This document shows, piece by piece, positions 23,382 through 31,239 of a DNA stretch of 35,388 nucleotides. Where the stretch lies: assembly GCF_016909015.1 (NCBI RefSeq), contig NZ_JAFBFA010000046.1:1-35388 (forward strand). The letters run 5' to 3'. A program made the position numbers and the translations under genes. This DNA is from Gracilibacillus alcaliphilus. GTDB taxonomy: Bacteria > Bacillota > Bacilli > Bacillales > Amphibacillaceae. The first letter of the stretch is position 1. Each line of letters opens with the position of its first letter. The notes under the pieces are model-generated. The model did not search any database, was not told where the DNA came from, and was given only the letters and a program-made list of their open reading frames with translations.

Positions 23382-24653
23382 ATGTTTTCATTCTTAAAAA
23401 AGGACTTGTTGGTGCTTTGGCGCGACCGAAAAGAAGTATTAATCGCTCTCTTCGCCCCTATCTTACTGGTTGTTATCTTAAACTTCGCTTTTTCTGATAT
23501 AGGGGTAGATGATCCAAAAAATATCGACCTCTCTGTTGCCATTGTGATGGAAGATGATGCAGAAGCAAGCATGCAGCAAATAGAAGCAACCATTCAATCA
23601 GCGCCATTATCAGATAATGAACAGCAGACTTTACTAGAGACAGCACATGCTATTGTGCCTAGTGATCTATTATTTGAACTGTTCCTAGACGATTCTGATC
23701 TGAGCCAATGGATAAGTGCAGAACGCTTAACAGCAAGTGCTGCAGCAGAGAAAATGGAAAATGGCGATTTAGATGCTATTGTCCATATTCCTGCCGGATT
23801 TAACTATGATGTATTAATGCAGCTATTGTTGGGTGAAGTCACAGATACACGTGTCAAATTACAGATAGAGGAACATTCGTTACAGACAGATATCCTTTAC
23901 GATATTATGGACAATTACCTAAATGGATTAAACCTTCACCTTGCTTTGGATCACTTGGCAGAAGGGAATATTGAGGGTGCTATGCTGCCTACAGGCGGCC
24001 GGGAGTTGCTAAACGATGAGGTGGAACCCTATCCCTATACGTTTGCTCAATATTTTACGATGGCACTCAGTACCCTATTTGCCTTATTTATTGCTTCAAC
24101 CATTGCCTCCAAAACAGCAACTGAAAAGAGACAGCGTGTGATAAACCGAATTATTATTACTAATACTCGTCCTGTTTCTTTTCTGTTTGGAAAAGTCACG
24201 GCAACCTTTTTCTTTACGTTGCTGCAATTATTATTTGTCTGTGTAATTGTTCATTTGGCGCTTGGGATTTTTGCTGGAAAATCAATAGAATTTTGGTTCA
24301 TTACTGTACTGATTATCACCTTCTTCTCGCTAACAGTAGCAGGATTATCAGCCATGTTCACTTCGCTGATGCTGCGAATGAACAGCATTAACCTAGCAAC
24401 AGGGATTTTCACGATGATTATTATGTTATTAGGCACTTTAGGCGGAAGTTTCTTTCCTATTGGGGAAATGTCGCCCTTTATGCAAAGTCTGGTGGAATGG
24501 ACACCTAATGGAATTACCACATCATTGTTTATAGAAGCCCTGCAATATGGCACGGATGCTCCTTTGCTGGCAGCTTTTAGCAAGCAGTTCCTTTTGTTTA
24601 TACTCTTTTTGCTTATTGGTATATTCCTATTTCCTGAAAGGAGGGAAGTGTAA
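23382..24653 (+). CDS. ABC-2 type permease (LnrM-like)
   Basis: The 423-aa permease has one N-terminal helix (about 19-38, after KDLLVLWRDRKEVLIALFAP), an outside region of about 180 residues, and five or six C-terminal helices, the ABC2_membrane_3 layout. GGRELL and the YTFAQYFTMALSTLFALF helix follow the outer loop, and KTATEKRQRVINRIIITNTRP is the coupling segment. AGAGGAGG lies eight bases before the ATG. Its stop overlaps the next permease start (TAATG), so both permeases are made together, presumably as a heterodimer. Confidence 0.9.
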   Translation: MFSFLKKDLLVLWRDRKEVLIALFAPILLVVILNFAFSDIGVDDPKNIDLSVAIVMEDDAEASMQQIEATIQSAPLSDNEQQTLLETAHAIVPSDLLFELFLDDSDLSQWISAERLTASAAAEKMENGDLDAIVHIPAGFNYDVLMQLLLGEVTDTRVKLQIEEHSLQTDILYDIMDNYLNGLNLHLALDHLAEGNIEGAMLPTGGRELLNDEVEPYPYTFAQYFTMALSTLFALFIASTIASKTATEKRQRVINRIIITNTRPVSFLFGKVTATFFFTLLQLLFVCVIVHLALGIFAGKSIEFWFITVLIITFFSLTVAGLSAMFTSLMLRMNSINLATGIFTMIIMLLGTLGGSFFPIGEMSPFMQSLVEWTPNGITTSLFIEALQYGTDAPLLAAFSKQFLLFILFLLIGIFLFPERREV

Positions 24654-25756
24654 TGTTTGCTGTCTTCAAAACTCAAATACGAAAAGAACTCCGAAGCCCT
24701 TGGGCTTTGATTTTATTACTAGTTGGAAGTATTGTTTTAACACTTATTTTTGCCAATATAGATCAAGATACCTCCACCACCGTGCCAATCTTCAGTACCG
24801 AAGAAAAAAAAGAAGAGGTGCTTAATAAATGGGAACCTCTTCTAAACAAAAATAGCAATTTTAATTTTGTGGTGGAGGAAGATACAGCAGCACGCAAGCT
24901 TGTAGAAGAAGGAGAACATACCGCTGTGCTCCAGCTGTTTGAACATGACTACCGTTTGATTACCAATTCCAGCATGCCTGCTGTACAAATGTTAGAAGAT
25001 TATGTTCATATGCTCTTTACTACTGAGGCACAATTACAAGCCGCAGCAGGAAACAACAATGTAGCAGCCCTGCGTGCAGAGGTCGAAAGTTATTTACAAG
25101 AAGCACCATTACAGATACAAACCGAAGCCTTGGACGGAGGCGAAGTTCCTGATTATAATATGGGCTTACAACTATTATTCGGCTTTACTTTATTTATGGC
25201 TATGTTCACCATTGGTTTTCAAGTAAATGCTGTATCAGCCGATCGAGCCAATGGGGTATGGGATCGGATGATCCTCTCACCAATAAGCAAAACAGCGATG
25301 TACACAGGACATCTATGCTATAGCTTTTTTATAGGGTTCTTGCAGGTTGGATTGGTATTCTTGATTTTCCGCTATATACTACACTATGATTTGGGCGGTC
25401 ATTTAGGCATGATTTTGTTTGTTGCCGCTATTTTTTCTCTCAGTATGGTAAGTGTAGCCATGCTATTTACCGGATTTATTAAAACACCAGAGCAATTCCA
25501 AGTGATTTATTCGTCTGTCATCCCTATAATTCCGGTGATAAGCGGTGTCTATATGCCGCCTGGAACACTGTCTAATCCAATCCTGTTATTTATTGCAGAT
25601 TTATTTCCATTACAACATGCAATGAACAGCCTGATGGATATTGCCTTATATGGGGCTGGATGGGATGACATTGCCTTACAGATTGCTTTCATGCTGCTTA
25701 TCGGTGTGATTTGTATGGGAGTCGGGATCAATTTGATCGAGAGAAGAAATAATTAA
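24653..25756 (+). CDS. ABC-2 type permease (LnrN-like)
   Basis: The 367-aa permease has the same architecture as its partner: one N-terminal helix (about 18-35), an outside region of about 140 residues, and six C-terminal helices with coupling segment SADRANGVWDRMILSPISKTAMY and the PIIPVISGVYMPPGTLSNP block. It is the last gene of the lnr-like cassette. No classical terminator follows; the next 235 bp hold repeat copy R5 and then the 3' end of ileS, so the two operons converge. Confidence 0.9.
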   Translation: MFAVFKTQIRKELRSPWALILLLVGSIVLTLIFANIDQDTSTTVPIFSTEEKKEEVLNKWEPLLNKNSNFNFVVEEDTAARKLVEEGEHTAVLQLFEHDYRLITNSSMPAVQMLEDYVHMLFTTEAQLQAAAGNNNVAALRAEVESYLQEAPLQIQTEALDGGEVPDYNMGLQLLFGFTLFMAMFTIGFQVNAVSADRANGVWDRMILSPISKTAMYTGHLCYSFFIGFLQVGLVFLIFRYILHYDLGGHLGMILFVAAIFSLSMVSVAMLFTGFIKTPEQFQVIYSSVIPIIPVISGVYMPPGTLSNPILLFIADLFPLQHAMNSLMDIALYGAGWDDIALQIAFMLLIGVICMGVGINLIERRNN

Positions 25757-25761
25757 AGATA

Positions 25762-25919
25762 ATAAAGCGAGACTATCATTAGTAGAGGCACTCTTCAGCC
25801 TTCACAGATATATAGCGAAACTTATCGGGGTGTTAACGTCCGTTATCCCTCACTTAGACTTCTTTGACACCTCACAAAGCCATAAAGTGAGGACTTACGG
25901 ACGGTTACACCGGGATAAA
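25762..25919 (+). repeat. Dispersed hairpin repeat, copy R5
   Basis: Starts ATAAAGCGAGACTATC, has a degraded stem, core TAGCGAAACTTATCGGGGTG and TAACGTCCG, and 3' module GACTTACGGACGGTTACACCGGGATAAA. It fills most of the gap between the convergent lnr-like and ileS genes. Confidence 0.78.
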
Positions 25920-25991
25920 AAGAGGGAAAAATAGACTATTACTTCTATATAATATATGAAACCAAATCACGGCCACTGGGCTAAACAATAC

Positions 25992-28900
25992 CTATACAGT
26001 AATATAAAGTCGTACTGCTTGATTCTCTACATGAAAGGTCTTACTGTCTGCCTTACTTTCAAAATGGATATCATGGATAATCAATGATTGTTGAATTAAT
26101 TCTTCAAAACGGTGCAGGATGTCTGTCATCGCTTCATCTGTTTCCACAAAGAGATGGACACGCTGTTCGACAGGAAGATCTAGTTCTTTTCGATACGTTT
26201 GGACCGCACGAATAAATTCTCTGACTAGTCCTTCTTGCTTTAATGTTTCTGTTAACCGTATATCTAATAACGTCAGAAACTGGGCACCTTCTGTTAAAAC
26301 AAATCCTTCTTTTGCATGTTTTTCAATCATAACATCCTCAAAGGTTAAAGTAATCTGTCTGCCATCCCCTAATGTTAGTGGAAGCTCTTGCTGATCGATA
26401 AATAGTTGTTTTTGTTCCTCTGTAAGGGATTCAACCAGCTGTTTTACTTCCCCAACCGCTTTTCCTAACTTGGGTCCTGCTGTTGAGAACTGCAGCTTGA
26501 AATCATAAGTTAGAAAAGACTGCAGCTCCTCCGTAAAGAGGACATCCTTCACATTTATCTCCTCTTTAATAATCGACGAATAGGAAGCGAGATCAACTGA
26601 GGCCTTCTCTTTTGGCACAACCACTAATTGAGCCAGTGGCTGCTTTGTTTTTTGTCCAGACGTATTTCTCGACGCACGAGCCAATTCAACAATTTCCAGC
26701 ACAGCCGCCATATCCTGCTCCAGCTGTGGATCGATTTTCGTTATATCTGCTTGTGGATAATCAGTTAGGTGGACACTGTGACCGACTAATTCGCTATAGA
26801 TCTCTTCCGTGATAAAAGGTGTATAAGGTGCCATTAATTGAGCTAACTTGGTCAATACCTCATATAAGGTATGAAAAGCAGCTCGTTTGTCCGCGGACAT
26901 TCCACTGCTCCAAAAACGCTGCCGTGAACGGCGCACATACCAGTTACTAAGTTCGTCTACAAAAGGAGTAAGGGTTCTTGTGGCTTTAGTAATATCATAA
27001 TGATCCAGACTGTCTGTCACGCCTTTCATTACAGTATGCAGCCGGGAAATAATCCAGCGGTCTAACTCTGTCAAAGTGCCGGCTAGATCGATTTTAGGGT
27101 CAAATTGATCAATCTTAGCATACATCATATAAAAGGAATAGACGTTTTCCATCGTATCGATTACCTTTGATTTAGCATATTGGACGGTCTTCTTAGAGAA
27201 ACGTTTATTATGCCATGGCGAGCTGTCAGCCAGTAATGCCCATCTGAGAGAGTCGGCTCCAAATTCATCAATTAGTTCGACAGGGTGTAATGCATTGCCC
27301 TTGCTTTTGGACATCTTTTGTCCATTCTCATCTAAAATATGTCCTAAAGACAGCACTCGTTTGTACGGCGCCTTACCAGTAAATAGCGTAGAGACCGCTA
27401 ATAGGCTATAAAACCATCCCCTCGTTTGATCCAACCCTTCAATAACTACATCAGCTGGAAATTGCTTAGCAAAGACCGCCTTGTTTTCAAAAGGATAATG
27501 ATACTGAGCAAACGGCATGGAACCACTGTCAAACCAAACATCAATCACTTCACTGGTTCGTGTCATTTGCCCGCCGCAATCACATGATAATTGAATTGGA
27601 TCTACAAAAGGCTTATGCAGTTCGATATCTTCTGGCACATCGCCTATTGCCATCTCTCGCAATTCCTTAATCGACCCTGGTGCTTGCTCCTTGCCGCACG
27701 TATCACAAATCCAGACATTCAACGGTGTTCCCCAATAGCGGTTCCTGCCGATATTCCAATCCACCATCTGTTCTAAGAAATTCCCAAATCGGCCGTCTTT
27801 GATATGATCTGGAAACCATTCAACCATTTGGTTATTGGCTTGCATCTTTTCTTTCACGGCAGTGGTTTTGATAAACCACCCTGCCATCGCGTAATAAAGC
27901 AACGGACTGTCACAGCGCCAGCAATGTGGGTAACTGTGTTCATATTTTGCTTTATCAAACAACAAGCCGCTCTTAGCAAGCATCTTAATAATCTCAACAT
28001 CACAGTCTTTAACAAATCGGCCAGCAAGCGGGGTGACTTCGGCTTGGTAACGTCCTTTCGCATCTACTACATTGATATAATCCAAACCATTGTCCTGGAC
28101 AGCCTGATAATCATCTTCCCCATGGGCAGGTGCAATATGAACGATTCCTGTACCGCTTGTGTCCGTCACAAAACCAGCACCAATTACTTGATGACCATTT
28201 GTCAATGAGTGGTATGGAAAAGGCGGGACGTAAGTTAACCCAATCAAATCCTTCCCCTTGACTGCCTCTAATACCTGATAGTCCTGATTCATGACCGTTT
28301 CCGCTAATGATTCGGCAACAATATATACTTCCCCATCCTGCTGGACACGCAAATAATTCATATCAGGATGGACTGCGACAGCTACATTTCCCGGCAGCGT
28401 CCATGGAGTTGTCGTCCAGCCCAACAGAAATTCGTTCGGATGTTCCCGCAAACGGAATTTGGCTGTCACAGACAAATCGGTAACATCTTTATACCCTTGC
28501 GCCACTTCATGCGAACTTAGTGAAGTCTCACAGTGAGGGCAATATGGCACCACACGATGACCTTTATAGAGATAGCCTTTCTGATGAATCGTTGACAAGA
28601 TATGCCATACTGATTCGATATAATTATTATCTAATGTTACATAAGGATCTTCCATATCCACCCAATAGCCAAGCGCCTCTGTAAATTGTTTCCATTCACT
28701 TTCATAAGCAAACACACTTTCTTTACACTTCTGGATAAAATCTTCGACACCATACTGTTCAATTTGATCTTTGCCATTAATTTGGAGCTGTTTTTCCACC
28801 TCTAATTCCACTGGCAGGCCGTGTGTATCCCAGCCCGCCTTTCTCTGGACTTGATAGCCGGACATTGTTTTATACCGAGCCACAAAATCCTTGATCGTCC

Positions 28901-29066
28901 GGCCCAAAGCATGACCGGCATGTGGCAGGCCATTGGCGGTTGGAGGCCCTTCATAGAAAACATATGTCTCTTTACCTTCTCGGTTAGTGATGGAACGCTC
29001 AAATGTCTGCTCTTGCTTCCACTTCCGGCGGATATTCCGTTCTTTGTCTACACGCCTCTCTTTCAT
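25992..29066 (-). CDS. ileS: Isoleucyl-tRNA synthetase, type 2 (eukaryal-like, IleS2)
   Basis: The 1024-aa class I synthetase has HIGH motif H49-A-G-H52 (GPPTANGLPHAGHALGRTIKDF), the editing domain with GWTTTPWTLPGN, and KMSKS at 584-588. GLPHAGHALGRTIKDF is the type-2 pattern, unlike the bacterial type-1 form, and the length of over 1000 residues fits type 2. Type-2 enzymes are known for low sensitivity to mupirocin. The ATG at 29066 follows GAGGTG at six bases; the open frame extends to 29105 but through a terminator stem. Expression is predicted to depend on the T-box leader upstream. Whether the genome has a second ileS cannot be seen. Confidence 0.96.
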   Translation of the reverse strand: MKERRVDKERNIRRKWKQEQTFERSITNREGKETYVFYEGPPTANGLPHAGHALGRTIKDFVARYKTMSGYQVQRKAGWDTHGLPVELEVEKQLQINGKDQIEQYGVEDFIQKCKESVFAYESEWKQFTEALGYWVDMEDPYVTLDNNYIESVWHILSTIHQKGYLYKGHRVVPYCPHCETSLSSHEVAQGYKDVTDLSVTAKFRLREHPNEFLLGWTTTPWTLPGNVAVAVHPDMNYLRVQQDGEVYIVAESLAETVMNQDYQVLEAVKGKDLIGLTYVPPFPYHSLTNGHQVIGAGFVTDTSGTGIVHIAPAHGEDDYQAVQDNGLDYINVVDAKGRYQAEVTPLAGRFVKDCDVEIIKMLAKSGLLFDKAKYEHSYPHCWRCDSPLLYYAMAGWFIKTTAVKEKMQANNQMVEWFPDHIKDGRFGNFLEQMVDWNIGRNRYWGTPLNVWICDTCGKEQAPGSIKELREMAIGDVPEDIELHKPFVDPIQLSCDCGGQMTRTSEVIDVWFDSGSMPFAQYHYPFENKAVFAKQFPADVVIEGLDQTRGWFYSLLAVSTLFTGKAPYKRVLSLGHILDENGQKMSKSKGNALHPVELIDEFGADSLRWALLADSSPWHNKRFSKKTVQYAKSKVIDTMENVYSFYMMYAKIDQFDPKIDLAGTLTELDRWIISRLHTVMKGVTDSLDHYDITKATRTLTPFVDELSNWYVRRSRQRFWSSGMSADKRAAFHTLYEVLTKLAQLMAPYTPFITEEIYSELVGHSVHLTDYPQADITKIDPQLEQDMAAVLEIVELARASRNTSGQKTKQPLAQLVVVPKEKASVDLASYSSIIKEEINVKDVLFTEELQSFLTYDFKLQFSTAGPKLGKAVGEVKQLVESLTEEQKQLFIDQQELPLTLGDGRQITLTFEDVMIEKHAKEGFVLTEGAQFLTLLDIRLTETLKQEGLVREFIRAVQTYRKELDLPVEQRVHLFVETDEAMTDILHRFEELIQQSLIIHDIHFESKADSKTFHVENQAVRLYITV

Positions 29067-29103
29067 CCTTATCACCTCATCATTAATATTTCTTTCCAGC
29101 ATC

Positions 29104-29136
29104 AAAAAAATCGACCCCAGCTACGCAGAGTCGATT
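29104..29136 (-). terminator. Second terminator in the ileS leader
   Basis: AATCGACTC pairs with GGGTCGATT (9 bp, one T-G), followed by seven T. It ends about 40 bases before the ileS ATG and lies after the T-box terminator, so read-through transcripts meet a second stop signal. Confidence 0.8.
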
Positions 29137-29174
29137 ACACCTATATCCATTATAGATCATCTTTATAAACAAAA

Positions 29175-29398
29175 TAAAAAACCATCAGTAGTGGTTTTTC
29201 TTTCATTACACTACGTACCATCATACGCGTCCTGGATATCGGTAGAATGCCGTCAAAGTTTAATCTGTGATTTCAACTTTGCTTCTCGGAGAGGATTTTC
29301 ATCATGGTCTTAACGTTGACTTTCAGCTCAAGGTCAACTCTCTGTGGATAAGATACACATCACTACTCGTTCTCGTCATCGAATTCATTATGAAATTA
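29175..29398 (-). promoter_or_regulatory. T-box riboswitch leader of ileS, AUC specifier
   Basis: In the minus-strand RNA, Stem I shows the GACGAGAACGAGTAGTG region (29361-29376), paired arms TCTTA/TAAGA (29349-29353 with 29308-29312), the conserved AGAGAG and a distal stem GTTGAC/GTCAAC with GCTGAAA. The specifier codon ATC (Ile) is at 29294-29296 in GAAAATCCTCTCCGAG. The T-box is divergent: TGGTACG at 29214-29220 instead of TGGNACC; UGGU would pair with the ACCA end of tRNA-Ile. Antiterminator arms CTAC..GTAG compete with the terminator AAAAACCA-CTACTGA-TGGTTTTT (29177-29199). Uncharged tRNA-Ile should favour read-through into ileS. Confidence 0.85.
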
Positions 29399-29404
29399 TC
29401 ACTT

Positions 29405-29433
29405 ATCATAACGGACTATTTTGAAAAAGTCAA
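29405..29433 (-). promoter_or_regulatory. Sigma-A promoter of ileS
   Basis: TTGACT (29428-29433) and TATGAT (29405-29410) with a 17-bp spacer on the minus strand, just upstream of the T-box Stem I. Predicted transcription start near 29398. Confidence 0.8.
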
Positions 29434-29462
29434 TCACTTTTCCGGCCCAATTCGCCAATAAT

Positions 29463-29556
29463 TGATAAAGCAAGACTGCCAGCAGTGGGAATCTCCTTCA
29501 TTCCCACTGTGACTTGGCAAGGCTTATCGGAATAGTAATGTCCGTTATTTCCCCTT
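29463..29556 (+). repeat. Dispersed hairpin repeat, copy R6 (5' part)
   Basis: TGATAAAGCAAGACT, perfect stem CAGTGGGAAT-CTCCTTC-ATTCCCACTG, then GGCTTATCGGAATAGTAATGTCCGTTA. The 3' module is missing. It lies upstream of the ileS promoter and runs into the 3' end of the small gene at 29545-29769. Confidence 0.72.
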
Positions 29557-29769
29557 ATATTTGCGCTCAGACTGGGAAGTATTCTGGCTGCTTTGCTTAT
29601 CTTTCTGATTCTGTTCTTCGATCTTCAAATCTTCTAAAGGAACTTCATCCACAAATTGCTGCTCCTTAAACCGATCTAATGCATGGAGCTCCTCTTCTGT
29701 AGCAATCCTTTTCCGACGGGCTACCTTCTCTTTCTTACGAATATCTTCACGCTTCTCTTTTTCATTCAT
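29545..29769 (-). CDS. Small highly charged protein, unknown
   Basis: The 74-aa protein is rich in Lys, Glu and Arg (MNEKEKREDIRKKEKVARRK..) with a predicted long helix and a Gln/Ser-rich tail. No membrane segment. A strong GGAGG lies eight bases before the ATG, supporting a real gene. Its last codons and stop overlap repeat copy R6. I recognise no family; such small charged proteins are common and mostly uncharacterised in Bacillaceae. Confidence 0.7.
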   Translation of the reverse strand: MNEKEKREDIRKKEKVARRKRIATEEELHALDRFKEQQFVDEVPLEDLKIEEQNQKDKQSSQNTSQSERKYKGK

Positions 29770-29800
29770 TTCTTATTCCTCCCCCTGTTTATAATGCATG

Positions 29801-29840
29801 TTCTAAAAGTTCAGTAAGAAGGGTCATCATCGATTAAGTT
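29801..29840 (+). repeat. Remnant of the MITE-like element, left end
   Basis: Starts TTCTAAAAGTT and ends CATCATCGATTAAGTT; 32 of 40 bases match 7853-7892 of the MITE-like element. The rest of the element is missing. It lies in the 84-bp gap between the P450 gene and the small charged-protein gene. Confidence 0.6.
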
Positions 29841-29853
29841 ATGCTCTTTATAA

Positions 29854-31098
29854 TCATTTAAACTTTACATCACTAATGATTACATTACTCTTTGGCAGTG
29901 CAGGAATATCATTCATTTCATATGCCAAATTTTGCTCTGGGAACGCAAAAGACAAATGATGGACGAAAAAGTCCAGTGTCACTTTTAGTACTTCAATGGT
30001 TAGCCATTCCCCTGCACAGCGGTGGCCAATATTGAATTCCCCACCCCCTTGCGGAATAAAGTCAAACGGTGAGCCTTTCCATGATTGAAATCGCTCAGGC
30101 TGGAATGTTTTGGGGTTGCTCCAAACAGCTGGATCATGATTGGTACCATATAAGTCGAGTAAGGTTAAAGTTCCTTCTTCAAAGGTATAACCTTTCCAAT
30201 CAAAATTGGTCTTTACGCGTGCTGGAGCAACTGGGAAGAACGGATAAAATCTTCTTACTTCTTGAATAAAATATTCCATCGCCTCCTCTGATTCCAATTT
30301 ACCAACCTCTTCTGGATAGTCGTGTATTGCAAGGACAACAAAATCAATATACACGGCAATCGCAACAATCGGCCGTAATAGATTCAACAATTCTACGGCA
30401 GCAATCTGGGCGTCCAATAATTCGTCATCCAATTCGCGGTGCCAAACAATATGGTAAAGAGCACTATCCTGTCTGACCATGATATCTTCTCTACGCACAG
30501 CTTCTACTAACTCTTTCAACTGATTCTCTGCCTTAGATCTTGACCTTCTCGCCTGCCAATGCTTCAATCCAACCGCTCCGGCATCTTCAAACATATCACT
30601 TAAGTAATCCGCCCATTTTTCTATCTGATCGTCTTGATAAGGAACTCCTGTCCACCTTAATGCCACCTTCGTCAGCACCCTTTTTGCGGCTTGGTACACA
30701 TTTATCTTTTCTCGTGATTGTTGCTCTATTTCTTGTTTCCATTCTTCCTGCACCAATACGCCCACTTGCGTTAACCCTTCTTGTGTCATAAGTGACATAA
30801 ACATCGCCTTGCGATGATGATGTGCGGCACCATCCAGCCCTTGTACACCATCCACTCCCAAAAGCGTTTTTTGAATTCTGACTGGAGAAGCCTGTTTGCG
30901 CACAAATTTTGTATTATCGTAAAAGAGTTCTGCCTCTTCCTTTCCTACCATGCAGATCGTCTTCTCCCCCAGCAAGTGTGTCTCGAAGACACGAGAATGG
31001 AATTTATCTGAACGATTCATGATAAAATGATACCCTTCGTGCAGCAATTTCAACGTATGGTCCAAGCCTTTATCCTGTGGCATATTGGTTTCTCCCAT
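29854..31098 (-). CDS. cypC: CYP152-family cytochrome P450, fatty-acid hydroxylating peroxygenase
   Basis: The 414-aa P450 resembles B. subtilis P450-BSbeta (YbdT/CypC, 417 aa), which uses hydrogen peroxide to hydroxylate long-chain fatty acids at the alpha and beta carbons. Heme ligand is Cys361 in GEFNIGHRCAGEW. R242-P243 (LLRPIVAI) is the fatty-acid carboxylate anchor of the family. Gln86 (GVQGLDG) stands where the decarboxylase OleT has His, which favours hydroxylation over alkene formation. QEVRRFYPF replaces the ExxR helix region as usual, and PERF follows. No redox partner is needed. The ATG at 31098 has GGAGG eight bases upstream; a TTG five codons earlier falls in that site. Confidence 0.95.
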   Translation of the reverse strand: MGETNMPQDKGLDHTLKLLHEGYHFIMNRSDKFHSRVFETHLLGEKTICMVGKEEAELFYDNTKFVRKQASPVRIQKTLLGVDGVQGLDGAAHHHRKAMFMSLMTQEGLTQVGVLVQEEWKQEIEQQSREKINVYQAAKRVLTKVALRWTGVPYQDDQIEKWADYLSDMFEDAGAVGLKHWQARRSRSKAENQLKELVEAVRREDIMVRQDSALYHIVWHRELDDELLDAQIAAVELLNLLRPIVAIAVYIDFVVLAIHDYPEEVGKLESEEAMEYFIQEVRRFYPFFPVAPARVKTNFDWKGYTFEEGTLTLLDLYGTNHDPAVWSNPKTFQPERFQSWKGSPFDFIPQGGGEFNIGHRCAGEWLTIEVLKVTLDFFVHHLSFAFPEQNLAYEMNDIPALPKSNVIISDVKFK

Positions 31099-31199
31099 TA
31101 TTTTTTCCTCCAATACATTCCATTGAGTTATTCATGGTGATGAACAGTCTAATCCAAGCATTTACTATCTATCGTTCCCCGTTTACTGTCAATTAAAAC

Positions 31200-31230
31200 A
31201 AAAAAGACTGAATCCTCAACGAAATCAGCC
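31200..31230 (-). terminator. Terminator after the ABC exporter gene
   Basis: On the minus strand GGCTGA and TCAGTC pair (one wobble), followed by six T. It lies ten bases after the stop of the 571-aa ABC gene. Confidence 0.65.
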
Positions 31231-31239
31231 TTGCTATAT

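Noticed and set aside
27804..28208. 134-aa plus-strand ORF inside ileS
   Set aside because: Antisense shadow of a well-conserved synthetase with no ribosome binding site of its own.
29149..29154. Perfect TATAAT as a second ileS promoter on the minus strand
   Set aside because: No -35 at the right spacing, and transcripts would at once meet the terminator at 29104-29136.
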